Shown piece after piece: positions 24,987 to 36,361 of a stretch of DNA of 64,000 nt (its first letter is position 1; each line of letters begins with the position of its first letter). The DNA lies in the NCBI GenBank assembly GCA_020002185.1, contig CM034532.1, forward strand, positions 51,630,702-51,694,701, given 5' to 3'. Both the position numbers and the translations under genes were made by a program. The stretch is from Paraescarpia echinospica. Its lineage: Eukaryota; Annelida; Polychaeta; Sabellida; Siboglinidae. The notes beneath the pieces were generated by a model. It did not search any database and was not told where the DNA came from. It saw only the letters and a program-made list of their open reading frames with translations.

Positions 24987-25130
24987 TTTTCCCCAGCTGG
25001 CCAATTGTGGGCCCGGCACTACATTAGGTAGTGTTGGGGCTAGCTAGCCCTTCGGTGAAAAGCGATCGTGATAGCCTGCTGGCAGCTCCGCTACCGGCTA
25101 GTTACCCTTGTAGTTGTATTTATTTACAGT
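24836..25130 (+). repeat. (CT)n microsatellite in probable LINE 3' tail
   Basis: After the last codon of the PHD LINE comes a T-rich run and (CT)n blocks (24899-24983). A GC-richer stretch with GCTAGCTAGCCCTTCGGTGA follows, probably 3' UTR. Confidence 0.7.
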
Positions 25131-25344
25131 AGGATATATATATTACTAGTATTCTGTAAATTATTAGTAATATGTAGATCATTAGTAACATTATATTTTC
25201 CGTTGCTGTCGCCATCTTGATGTAACAACGCAGACCCCCCCATACAGTGATCGAATAGTCAGTAATGATTGTGATCACTATACGGAAGGAAGGAAGTAAC
25301 TGTGACGTAACGTCCGACCGAAATGCTCTCGGCGGCAAGGGCAA

Positions 25345-26220
25345 ATGGCCTTCAACCCCTCCAAATGTGAAGTAATGCACATCACCAAATCAAAACTACC
25401 CACAAATAGCTCATACACAATACATGGCACAACACTCAGAGAAATACCAGTAGCAACACACCTCGGGATAGACATATCAAACAACCTCTCCTGGAACCCA
25501 CACATCAACAAGATAGTCAGTAAAGCAAACAGCAAGCTTGGATTCATCAAGAGAAACTTAAAGTCTGTTCCCCAGTCCATCAAGATGCCTTACAGACCCT
25601 GGTCCGCCCACACCTCAAGTATTGCTGCTCGGTATGGGACCCACATACCATTCGGAACATCAACTGCCTGGAGGGGGTCCAGGGCCGGGCAGCAAGATTC
25701 GTGGTTCATAACTACAGCTGGAAAGTATCTGGGGCTGCCTTGGCCTCTGCCCTCTCCTGGCCAACCCTAGAACAGAGGCCAGGCTTTCCCTTATGTACAC
25801 AATCGCGAACAATCTCATAGACATCGATCCCAATCAATACCTCGAGCCCGGACACCGCCAAACAAGATCCAACCACCCATACAAATATAGACAAATATCC
25901 ACCTCCCACAACTACTACACCTACAGCTTCTTTCCCCGAACAATAGTACAATGGAATATACTTCCCTGTAACACATTCATTCCCAACAACCTTGATGCCT
26001 TCAAGGGTGCAATGCAGGGTATTGACCTGACAGCTGCACCCATAGACAACACAGCCCCGCCCCCAAACACCCACCTATACCCTTTCCCATCCCTTCCATC
26101 CCAAACCCAATCCAAGCACCAAACACCCTTATTCCATTCCAGATAATATGAAGCCAGCCATCTTGAGACCAAACAAGCACCACATACCGACCAACCATAC
26201 TAGTGCGCGATGCCCCAGTA
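25345..26220 (+). mobile_element. LINE 3' fragment (CR1/L2-group), RT C-terminus
   Basis: Plus strand. 25345-25770 codes MAFNPSKCEVMHITKSKLPT, ATHLGIDISNNLSWNPHINK and SKLGFIKRNLKSVPQSIK. After frame switches, 25793-26146 codes LIDIDPNQYLEPGHRQTRSN and YSFFPRTIVQWNILPCNTF. These are C-terminal RT landmarks. It ends with GCGCGATGCCCCAGTAGGAG, a usual 3' terminus for such LINEs. It is a 5'-truncated copy and distinct from the PHD LINE. Confidence 0.82.
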
Positions 26221-26369
26221 GGAGTTTTGCACTATAAACAAACAGGGAAGGCCGAGAGTCGTTTCCGCCAGAGCGCCACTGTCACAGCCTACGCCGCGTT
26301 TCACTTCTGATCCCGACATTTTCTGAAATTTGAAATCTGAAATTCGTTATTAAAAGTCGGTGTCGGGTA

Positions 26370-27010
26370 CACGTATGGGCCAACGTTAGCTTTAGCTTTT
26401 GTCCTCTTTGTGCCCACTGGCGCATAGGACGAAAACAAGAGTCCTCCACTCTTCCCGTCGGTAGCCTGCTTGACAGCCTTTGACCAGGTGTCCATCTTAA
26501 TGCTATTTTGGAGATGATGTCGTCTTTCTTTCTCAGGATATGGCCGATCCATCTCCATCATGTGGCGAGTTTGTAGTTCACATTGTTTTGTTTGGTCATT
26601 CTTAACAGTTCCTTGTTTGACATTTGTTTTGTTTGTGGCCAGAATGTTCTCATTATGTTTCAAAAGCATTTTGTGTGGTAGGTAGAAAGGTGTCTGAAGT
26701 ATCGTTCAGTCATGCGCCAACTCTCCGAGCCAATGTGTGTAGAGAGGACACATATTTGGCATTGTCTCAATAATATATTGTTGATCTCCAAATGTTTTTC
26801 TGTCAGTAGAAAGCAGTTCTGGTTTTGTTCATACGATGCTTGATGTTAATATCGGCCCTTCCATCTCCGCGCACCATGCTTCCCATATAGGTGATGGTGT
26901 TTGTGGATTGCAGTTCTTCGTGATCGAGATACACTAATGCCGGATTTATCTGATTTAGCCCCATCACATTGGATTTTGTTTGTTTATCTTTAGACCTAAT
27001 TTTTGACTGA
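26370..27010 (-). mobile_element. LINE RT C-terminal fragment, copy 1
   Basis: Minus strand, several frames. Pieces read GLKINK, STNTITYMGSMVRGDGRAD, NIMRTFWPQTK, then WRWIGHILRKKDDIISKIAL and RWTPGQR. The YLGS--- and WRWIGH-LRK series is typical of endonuclease-RT LINEs (possibly RTE-related; clade uncertain). Heavily decayed. Confidence 0.75.
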
Positions 27011-27184
27011 TGTCCTTATTTCTAGTCTATTCAATGGTGTCTGACATATAGAATTGTTAATTATACATGTTGATTTTGTATTATCGTAACAACACGTTTG
27101 GGCAACATAACGGAACCGGAAATAACTTAAATCTTATAAAGACACCGTCGCTGACACGAATCGCTAGGAACTTGGCCAAGAAGC

Positions 27185-27531
27185 GACTGACATCTACTTA
27201 GAAGGTAAAACCACTGCAAGGGAGTTCAATAAGAGACTGACATCTACTTAGAAGGTAGAGCCACTGCAAGGGAGTTCAAGAAGAGACTGACATCTACTTA
27301 GAGGGTAGAGCCACTGCAAGGGAGTTCAAGAAGAGACTGACATCTACTTAGAGGGTAGAGCCACTGCTAGGGAGTTCAAAAAGAGACTGACATCTACTTA
27401 GAGGGTAGAGCCACTGCAAGGGAGTTCAAGAAGAGACTGACATCTACTTAGAAGGTAGAGCCACTGCAAGGGAGTTCAAGAAGAGACTGACATCTACTTA
27501 GAGGGTAGAGCCACTGCAAGGGATTTCGTCA
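27185..27531. repeat. 50-bp minisatellite, seven copies
   Basis: GACTGACATC marks recur at 27185, 27235, 27285, 27335, 27385, 27435 and 27485, exactly 50 bp apart. Each unit contains CATCTACTTAGAGGGTAGAG and CACTGCAAGGGAGTTCAAGA. Nearly identical copies suggest recent expansion. It separates two LINE fragments of the same orientation. Confidence 0.95.
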
Positions 27532-27989
27532 GCAGGCTACAACCTTTATAGAGCCTGACACCAATAGAAAGCGACATAGTTTTTCATATTGTATGTAGGA
27601 TTTTTGTACGGAGTATGAATTTGTGGATGCAAGCGTAATATAAATGAATGTTACGTCATATATATTGTATTTAGAAATTAGGCAATTTAATGTATATACT
27701 ATGTTGGAGCAGCCGAGGTCCACTCATCTCTTTCTATTTTTATTCGTGTCCTTGAACCACTGACCTCTCAACTACCAACTGGCAATGCATTAAATTCCAA
27801 ACAGGTCGTTATTTAAAGTTATTTACTTTTCCGTGGACATATTGAGTGGTCAGCTATTCCACGGATAGCGCCATTGTTGAGTATGTTCGATTTATCAGGA
27901 AATGAGTATCTGCTGTAATTGGCGACAACATAAATAAAATGGTCATGGGAATTACTTTTCATTAGATTACTGTAATGGTCGTAGTTGCT

Positions 27990-29480
27990 GCCCTCGGCTT
28001 GTTGCTCCATTGGTTAAGATTCATTTCTAACAAACTTGTTTTTCATGAGGCTGACGGGAACCATTATACACCTGTTTTCACCAATTTATGTCAGCTTCAA
28101 CCAGTTGTTTTGGTTCTTTCCCATAGTGCTTCTCTCATTACTAATATATTCTGGCCACCACATTATTTGCATTCTCATTAGGTACTTGTTTACAAAAGTT
28201 TGGATTTTCTATAGCATGGATTTTTAGTGCGCCATGTCTCCGATCCATACATTAGCAAGCCTTAACATAGTTGAGTTAAAATGCTTAGCTTTGTTGATAC
28301 TGGCCATTCTCTTGACTTCCGTGTCTTGTTAAGTACAATATAAGCTGCCCTTGCTTTCACGATCGTAGCTCTTACATCATTACGTGTTCCTCCATTTGTG
28401 TCCACTGTGCTTTCTAGATATGTGAAAGACTTCACTTCATCTAGGACTTCTCTTTGTAGTATAATTTGGCTGTTGTTCTTGCCGTTGATTCTCATGTTCT
28501 TGATAATACCCGTGTTAACATTTAGTCCTAACGTGGCTGCAGTTGCTTCTGTTAGTGATGGTTTTTCTTGCATCTGGTTTAGGTTGTGTCACTTGTGTGA
28601 AAGAAATGTCGCGTCTTCAGCAAAGTCAAAATCATTTAATGTTCCCCATAATGCAGATTTGGAAGTGATATGCTGAAGCCTTCGCCCAACCACAGGACAC
28701 TACCTCTGCACAATGATGATGATGACACTTTCACTATATGTCATTTTACCTTCCTTCTATAACTATTCTCATGGCACAGTTAATAGCCTTCAGAAAAAGA
28801 AATGATGACAGAATGCAGCCCTTTCTCACACCTGTCTTTACTTCAAAGTTGTCTGTGGTGTTCCCTTCAAGCATGACTCTGCAGTTCATTCCCTTGTATG
28901 TGTATGTTTAACTAATTGTCATGGACTTCTCTGGAATTTCACAATGTCTAGTTAATTCCACACGATTTCATGGTCTTGGATGTCGAAAGTTTTTTCAAGG
29001 TCTGTAAACTTAACGTATTCAGGATAATTCCATTATATGGAATGCTCGATTATTACGCGCAGGGTTTCTATTTGGTAGTGCGTGATATTTCCTGACGGAA
29101 GTCTGCGTGATGATCCCTAAGTTTTGAGTCAATTGCCGTTTTCAGCCTCTCTAGGATAATTAGTTAAAAACCTTCCCTGGTACCGAAAAAAGCACAATCC
29201 CCCTATATATATTTTTCATTATCGAAGATCTCTCTTGTTTAGTAATTTGACTAAATATAATTCTTTCCATTCCTCTTATATGTCCTCTTCATCCCAGATT
29301 TAGTCAATGATTTCATAAAGCAGATTAGTTGATGTGTTAAGCCTGCTTTAAGTGCTTCCGCAGGTATTCCATCTGGCGCTACAGATTTCCCATTATTCAA
29401 TATCATGATGATTTTACTGATTTTGTCCCTTGGTGGTTTGTCACTGGTCAGTTCAAATAATTCCTTTGCTGGTTGTAAAT
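27990..29480 (-). mobile_element. LINE RT fragment, copy 2, with a nested insertion
   Basis: Minus strand. Reading down from 29480: NNGKSVAPDGIPAEALKAGL, then FEVKTGVRKGCILSSFLFLK, then LNDFDFAEDATFLSHK, AATLGLNVNTGIIKNMRING, VKSFTYLESTVDTNGGTRND, then LYGSETWR and ISNE. RT motifs are in the right order but broken by stops (FAED replaces FADD). It is interrupted at about 28640-28735 by a piece of another LINE on the opposite strand. Confidence 0.8.
28640..28735 (+). mobile_element. LINE 3' tail nested in an opposite LINE
   Basis: The plus strand reads YAEAFAQPQDTTSAQ then a stop inside a (TGA)n tail. This ending matches the fragment at 48165-48360 (NAEAFVQPRGT). It splits the minus-strand LINE between SESV-like and LWGTLNDFDF codons. 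Confidence 0.7.
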
Positions 29481-30265
29481 ATGTAGAAAGGTCAGATTAG
29501 TGCACTGCCAGTCGTAGACAGATTAGATTGTGTTACGTAATTATTTATTGACTGGCTCAGGAGTTCAGGTGTACCCACTGAAGCGTGAAGTACACTATTA
29601 TAGGGGTATTTTTCATGATGTAGACAGTAGGTTCATTATCGCGTTTTTAGTTACTTAATTTGCTCAATCCGGTCATGTGTTATGCTTTTAGGACTAGGTA
29701 TATAAACAGATTACAGGTAAGAAATAGGATTTTTGGCAGAGATCAGGGCACGTGCAGGTTTAGTGAAGATAACGGGGCTGTAATGGCGAAGTGTCACCCC
29801 GGTGCCCAGAAGGGTCTTGCAATGATCGGAACACGTGGATAATTTAGAAAAGATACGGGCTAAAATGGCGAAGTATTACCCCGGTGCCTAGAGGTAGGCA
29901 AAGTGTGAACGTGCTAGGTTGTATGGGAACCAACAAGGTGTTGTTCCCATTATAAAGGGTGTGTGTGCGGAGGCGTCTGCAACAGTGCGGTCGGGGGTCT
30001 CTGCACAGCGATTCCCAGAGACAACTCCATGTGTTGGGCCGAGCAAGGCGCGGACGTAGCGAGCGCGTGGCGAAGATTCGCGGCAGGCGAAGTGTAGCGA
30101 GGACGGGCGTCGTCAGCAAACTGACGAGACGAGGGGCGACGTTGCGAAGCTAGACAGCCGGGTCAACGTGACCGGGCGAACGCGAGACGGCAATCGGAGC
30201 AGCGGACAGCAGGAAGGACACTTCCGGCAGACGGTTGACCGAGCCGGATCAGCGAGTCGGCGGGT
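29481..30265 (+). other. GC-rich flank of the foldback element
   Basis: From about 29950 the sequence is CG-rich and contains GGACACTTCCGGCAGACGGT, echoed as GGACACTTCTGGCGAACGGT to the right of the foldback element (about 33573). A partial duplication (ATGGCGAAGTGTCACCCCGG and ATGGCGAAGTATTACCCCGG) lies at about 29780-29885. It is probably the left part of the same LTR-like host sequence. No gene is supported. Confidence 0.4.
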
Positions 30266-31926
30266 CAACGGGACACGTCTTTGCGATTCACTTATGAAAA
30301 GCTAACAGGCGCTTTTAGGCCACGCCCAGTGCGCGCTTGATTGGTTGCTAGGGCAAGGAGCGTTTGACACATGTGTCACGCGCGTTTCATTTTGTTTTTC
30401 GCGGGGAGACGTCAGGGCTTGTTATAATTATGTTAGCAAGGGACTATACGTACACAGACTAATTTCACGAACAGATAGGCAGGGCCCTACGTATACGTAC
30501 GTTCGTCCAGATTATATTATTTAGCGTTCAATTTAAACTTATATTGATTAGGACAGTAGCGAAATCCATAAATTGTAAATGTTGTCATACTGTTATCTTA
30601 ACAAATTGTAAACACGAAGCAAATAGGTGCAATGTGGAACAGCAATTACTTTTGTATTTATAAAAAAAATTGTAGAACATGCACAAAATTAATAACTAAT
30701 TAATCTGACTTTAATCGAGCTAGCATATTATTCTCAATATAATAATGTAATCGCAGTCTTCAAGTTTTACAATGAATATTTGCGATGAGATGGGTGTAAA
30801 TTATTAGAATGTTGTTCATTTGGAAGAAGGATATATGTGGACATATTTATAAATGCTAGCCAACTAATATGGTGTAAGTTGTATTCAGCATCAATAATCT
30901 ACAAACTGCAAAAACACATATTTGGTGCTAAAATAATTGAGATTTGTTTAAAGTTAGTTAAAATATTTTAGCAAAAAATAATGTTCTTGTAGATGTATAA
31001 CATAATGTATACTGAATATAATCCTGCAAGAATGATGATATATCCGTTCACTCACGTACCCATTTGGCATGTTTACTGCTGAGCACGACTCCACTGGGCT
31101 TTTGCTTACATCTTTATGCCCATACAGATTTTTTGAAATGTACGCATGCATACTTAGCTATAATTAAATATGTAAATATCATATGGTAATTGGGCTGCAC
31201 TTTGTTAAGTTCACAAAGTGGAAGAGTCTCAGCAATGGTGCATAATGGCAATATCCATTGATTTAATAAAACATCTGGAAACTTGCGAACAGTGTGTATT
31301 AAAGGGGATAAAAACATATATTGCTCGAATTCATGTTATATTACATCCTGTTATCTATTTCCACGTCCACCAAGCAAAAAAATCAAAAAAATTCAATGAA
31401 TTAGAAATTCCACATTTTATGGTGTGCATCCGGACATTTTCGAATATGCATATTTTTGGCGCGCTTTTCGGGATGCCGAGATGTGACGTCACTTATGACT
31501 CAAACTCGCATCAGGCCGACCCTTTCCATGCATTCAGAGCATGTTTACAAGTATAGCTTTTGGGTCGAAATGAGCGTCAGAACGAGTTAGTGTGCAATAT
31601 TCCGACGTAATACAAACACTAGTCATCATAGAGGAACAAGCAGTTATCTTACGGTTCCACATGAATCTAATTTTATTCAAAACAACGAATGCGAATGGGC
31701 TTACAAGTCGACTAGGTTTCGCCGAGCTTGGGCTCGTTTTCCGAATAATTATATCGAATGCAACCAACGGGAGATAATCTACACCATTAAACATACATAG
31801 CAAACATATATTGTATCCAGCTACATAAAGTAACGTGTATAATCTCATAATATCACTAGAATATCGATATATGACGGAGTTGTACAATTTATCATAACAA
31901 CTTAAATCAGTCAGACAGTTTCCGTT

Positions 31927-32013
31927 GGTCCCGCTAGCTCAGTGGGTAGGCGTGTTGGTTACTTGTCATTTATTTTACAATCGGGCGACGCCGGTTCAAT
32001 CCTGACAGCATGC
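31927..32013 (+). ncRNA. tRNA-like sequence in left foldback arm
   Basis: GGTCCCGCTAGCTCAGTGGG has a pol III A box, and GGTTCAATCC about 60 bp later a B box. It does not fold as a tRNA: the acceptor ends do not pair and the middle is T-rich. It is probably a tRNA-derived promoter or SINE head captured by the element. Confidence 0.6.
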
Positions 32014-32469
32014 AAACCTTTGATTTTCTATACACTTTTTTGTTTTTGTTTTCACGAAGTAATATAAACAAAATCATTTTATACTATAATGCACTGTTTG
32101 TAAATAATTTTTATTTTTGTAGTAACTTTATTTCTTCGCCACAAAAATGAAAATATGGTCATTATATAACGATGTTTCAAAATTTTATTTATCCAAACAA
32201 ATATAATGTAATGGATATATAATTTATTAATTGTAAATATATTGAACGGTAATATATTGTAATTATATAGAAAACAGATTGAGATTTGTGTGGATAAATA
32301 CAATTTAGAAACATCGTTATATATAATGACCATATTTTAATTTTTGTGGCGAATAAATAATTACTACAAAAATAAAACAAATATTTACAAACAGTGCATT
32401 ATAGTATAAAATGATTTGTATATTACTTGGTGAAAACATAAACAAAAAAAGTGAAAAGAAAATCAAAGG

Positions 32470-32559
32470 TTTGCATGCTGTCAGGATTGAACCGGCGTCG
32501 CCCGATTGTAAAATGAACGACAAGTAAGCAACGCGCCTAGCCACTGAGCTAGCAGGACC
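32470..32559 (-). ncRNA. tRNA-like sequence in right foldback arm
   Basis: Inverted copy of the sequence at 31927, with TGGTCCTGCTAGCTCAGTGG at its start and GGTTCAATCC preserved. Both arms keep the A and B boxes. Confidence 0.6.
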
Positions 32560-33539
32560 AACGAAAACTCTCTGACTGATTTAAGTTGTTATGATAAATT
32601 GTACAACTCCGTCATATATCGATATTCTAGTGATATTATGAGATTATACACGTTACTTTATGTAGCTGGATACAATATATGTTTGCTATGTATGTTTATT
32701 GGTGTAGATTATCTCCCGTTGGTTGCATTCGATATAATTATTCGGAAAACGAGCCCAAGCTCGGCGAAACCTAGTCGACTTGTAGGCCCATTCGCATTCG
32801 TTGTTTTGAATAACATTCGATTCATGTGGAACCGTAAGATAACTGCTTGTTCCTCTATGATGACTAGTGTTTGTATTACGTCGGAATATTGTACAATAAC
32901 TCGTTCTGACGCTCGTTTCGACCCAAAAGCTATCCTTGTAAACATGCTCTGAATGCATGGAAAGGGTCGGCCTGATGCGAGTGTGTGTCATAAGTGACGT
33001 CACGATACCACGTGATCGCCTAGCTCATTAAATTTCATTTTCCGCGGGAATCACTTCACAGACGGGCTTAAAATCGAATTTATGCTACAAATGTATTTTT
33101 CTGTATTTGTTTAATGTTGTCAAATGTTACATACAATGTTAAACTTTGTGTACACATGAAAAAAAGGATTTTAGCTAATGCCTTATTTCCTTTAAGCATA
33201 CCCAATTGTATTACATGATCACAGTGCCCATGCATTATATAATTACTCGAATTTAAATTATTTGAAATAAAAATACGGTATGCATTAAATATACATGAAT
33301 TAATGTGGTGTGTGTGGATTGCATAGCCCTGCCTACCTGTTCGTAAAGTTAGTATGTTAGTATAGCCCCTTGCTAACGTATAACAAGCCCTGATGTCTCC
33401 CGGCGAAAAACAAAATTAAACGCGCGTGACACATGTGTCAAACGCTCCTTGCCCTAGCAACCAATCAAGCGCGCACTGGGCGTGGCTTAAAAGCGGCTGT
33501 TGGCTTTTCATAAGTGAATAGCAAAGACGACAACGGGAC

Positions 33540-34215
33540 GGCGTACGGTGTGAGGGCAACGAGACGGACACTTCTGGCGAACGGTCGTCGTGTCCTGGAG
33601 TGATCTCGTGGCTAGCTAGCCAAGTCGGGCCAACGAAGCGAGCGTGACGAACTTTCAGTCGACTATATATAGGGAAGTGACAATTTGTTGTTATATATTG
33701 GTGTTAATAACCGACTAGTCTACTGAGACCTGTCGATATTGTATATCATTAAGATATTATTGTCTTACTGTATTCTGGGAACAGTATAGATTCCCGATCT
33801 ATGTGTGCAATTAAGACACACATTTTCCCTATTCTGGGGATGGTGTAGATTCTTTCATGTTACCTATTTGAGTTCGAGCGGACCTGAACTTGTAATGGAT
33901 TGACACATACATTCTATGGAGTGTGGATAATACTTAGTTTTTTGCTGTTCTAGTATTTTGGGGGTTTCAAAGATTATCCGAGAGCCGAGGTAGGGTAGAC
34001 AAGAGGGTAGATGTTGTTGTGTTTATTGTTACTATAACAAAGTTTTGTTTTGGTATTTATGTATGTAATAAAATGAATTAAATTTCCATTGTTCCTTGTT
34101 GCGTTGATCACGGTTGCCGGCCGCATTCACAAGCGTTGATCTAGTTAACACGGAACCCTACTAGACCTGAGCCGTCTAGTTACGGAGACCTCGTCGATCT
34201 GTGACAGTAATGTTA
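33540..34215 (+). mobile_element. LTR-like sequence (solo LTR candidate)
   Basis: Plus-strand features in LTR order: a CG-rich tandem-like part, TATATATAGGG at 33665, then AATAAA at about 34067, then a CG-rich end. No gag/pol or primer-binding site was found. It may continue on the left of the foldback element. It could instead be a promoter-containing remnant of another type. Confidence 0.35.
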
Positions 34216-34425
34216 CTAGATCAAGGCTGTGCCAGGAAGAAGAAAGATATGGAGACAGAGGAAGAGGAGGGAAGACAACATCCAGGAGTGGACCGACTTG
34301 ACTTTCGGCACCTCTCAGATGGCGGCAGAAAATCGAAAGAGACGGCTGGAGCTGTCAGAAAGTCTTCTGTGGTCTCCCAACGACTTCCTGGTTATGAGAC
34401 TATAGTGATTGAGCGAGCGAGCAAG
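34216..34425 (+). mobile_element. LINE 3' fragment
   Basis: One plus-strand frame reads REDNIQEWTDLTFGTSQMAA, then ENRKRRLELSESLLWSP, which matches the usual C-terminus of endonuclease-RT LINEs. The (GAGT)n run after it may have grown from its tail. Confidence 0.65.
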
Positions 34426-34536
34426 CGAGTAAGTGAGTAAATGAGTGAGTGAGTGAGTGAGTGAGTGAGTGAGTGAATGAGTGAGTGATTGAATGAGTGA
34501 GTGAGTGAATAACTGACTGAGTGAGTAAGTGGTTGA
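34426..34536. repeat. (GAGT)n microsatellite
   Basis: Tetranucleotide tract with minor interruptions, starting GAGTAAATGAGTGAG. Ser/Leu/Thr/His open frames through it are artefacts. Confidence 0.95.
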
Positions 34537-34559
34537 GTGTTTTTCCATTTATGTCTTCA

Positions 34560-34860
34560 ATTGTTTTTTTGGTACATTCCAACTAACCTTTTGGTAGTAT
34601 TGTAGAGTTCCTTCGTATTCCACTTGGATGGTGCTCTGTTTGTATAGCCAAATCATTTGTGAAGTTCCTATTGTTTCTCATTACGCTTGATTGGATTTCA
34701 ATGTTTATTTGAGAATACTCTTGTTGTACCGTGCCTCTTGCTGTCATAGGACGACAATTGACGAGCATCTCTTTTTTGCCCTTCCTTTCTTTAGCCTTTT
34801 GCAGTGTTTCGACTGATATCCAGAGTTTATGTTGCTTCTTATTCATTCCTAACATTTGTT
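34560..34860 (-). mobile_element. LINE fragment (region between endonuclease and RT)
   Basis: Minus strand codes LWISVETLQKAKERKGKKEM, then EYSQINIEIQSSVMRNNRNF. This resembles the linker between endonuclease and RT in endonuclease-RT LINEs. No catalytic motif is present. Confidence 0.6.
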
Positions 34861-36019
34861 TTTCTTACAAGTTGTAATGTGAGTAATCGTAATGTAAGTA
34901 CCTTCACATATAAAGGTAGCAGGCCACCATTGCTACATGACAAATATGCAGTCATTGTTTTATAGCATACTAAAACTGACACTATCCCATTACTTCCCAC
35001 AATAGTTTTGAATTTATTGATTCATTGCCCTGACTATTATAATTAATATATTGCTAATTAACCCAGTAGATTTCTGTGGACCTCAGGTGATCTGTTCAAT
35101 GCATGTTTATTTCCCATTTATAAAAAAATAGGTGTCTATAATATATGTTTTAAGCGGGACACATTATAGATTGTTTAAGCGTAATGCGATCCACGACTTT
35201 TTAAATATTAGGCATTTCCTAAACTGTTGCCGGTAAAACGCACACAGGTCCAAGTTTGGGGGTGCGTTTTTTGACCTGCAGGTCTAAAAAAAAGTATAAT
35301 TATACCCTACTTGGAGCTCATCAAAACATCCAACTGTACTCCTCCCAGAGCTCACCAAGCGAGCCGCTTTTGAGCAAGTGTGATAAATTAGCGAACGTAG
35401 ATTATCCTAGAAGAACTACAGTTCTTGCTAATTTCAGTTACTAATATATTGTGGGTGTATACCGCTAATGGTTGGAACCTTTGGAAATATTACTTTATCC
35501 TTTGTTATGGAGTATATCAGCCCGAATAGCCGAGAGCATAAAAGTGTTTGCAAAGCCACATCCTTGACTTCTTTTTGAAAAAAACTTTGGCAATTGTGTG
35601 ATTTTTCCATTGGGTGCTGTACTAATTCAAACTGGTAAGTATGTCCACTTTATACTAACTACAATACTGATTTACAGAATTAAAGAAATTAAAACGCAAT
35701 GTATTATTTATTGATTATTAAGAACGCCCACACATATAACAATTTGGCAAAGAGCGCTGTTCTCTTTAATTTTGTAGAAAACATAGTTTGGCATAACTAA
35801 CAAATCCATGTAATCTATGTGATAACATTTTGTTCCTTATGTGATGCGCAGTGTTGTTTATTTATAATGGAATGTCATACCTAATGCATCGTTTGGCAAA
35901 GTCATGTTATGTCCTATTTGTATGGATGTATTCGTGTATTAATGTTGTGAACATTTCTATTTAAAGTAAATGGTAAGTTTTGCAAATATACTAGTACTGT
36001 CATGTGCATATATTTATAC
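34861..36019. other. Intergenic DNA, nothing recognised
   Basis: AT-rich with no supported gene. A segment at 35230-35290 (GGTGCGTTTTTTGACCTGCA) has no recognised identity. Confidence 0.45.
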
Positions 36020-36361
36020 TAAAATGTTATTCCCGTAATGGTAACATGTCTTTTACTTTAAGGATTTTTAGTTTCTTAAACAGAGGCACAGTATGTGAAT
36101 TACATTTATTTAAGCATATCTTTCTAATTGTTTTTCTTCTGTAGATTAATGATTCAGCTACATTAAAAACCCCATATCATTAGGCCATAATTGATATATG
36201 GTAACATTAATGAGTTATACAAAATAACTTATATGTTTAATGGCAAAAATCGTTTTAATTTGTTTAATATTCCAATAAATTTAGAACATTTCATTGACAT
36301 ATTTTTAATATGAATGTCCAATCTTAGGTTTTCTTGCAATGTTACACCACAAAAATAGAAG

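Larger units (their letters stand above)
30275..33530. mobile_element. Foldback DNA transposon with 9-bp target duplication
   Basis: CAACGGGAC lies at 30266-30274 and again at 33531-33539. Inside it the ends are inverted: ACGTCTTTGC at the left and its near-complement GCAAAGACGA at the right. Outer inverted arms match for about 200 bp (30275-30490 with 33320-33530). Inner arms match for about 720 bp (31477-32201 with 32285-33003) around an 83-bp loop. The parts between outer and inner arms (about 990 and 320 bp) do not match. Long inverted ends and 9-bp duplications are typical of Foldback/MULE-type elements. No transposase is seen. Confidence 0.85.

Noticed and set aside
31927..32013. A functional tRNA gene
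   Set aside because: A and B boxes are present, but the acceptor stem and anticodon arm do not fold.
31534..32952. A 117-codon protein present twice, on opposite strands
   Set aside because: The two frames are the two arms of the foldback element. Similarity is explained by the DNA palindrome and there is no recognisable domain.
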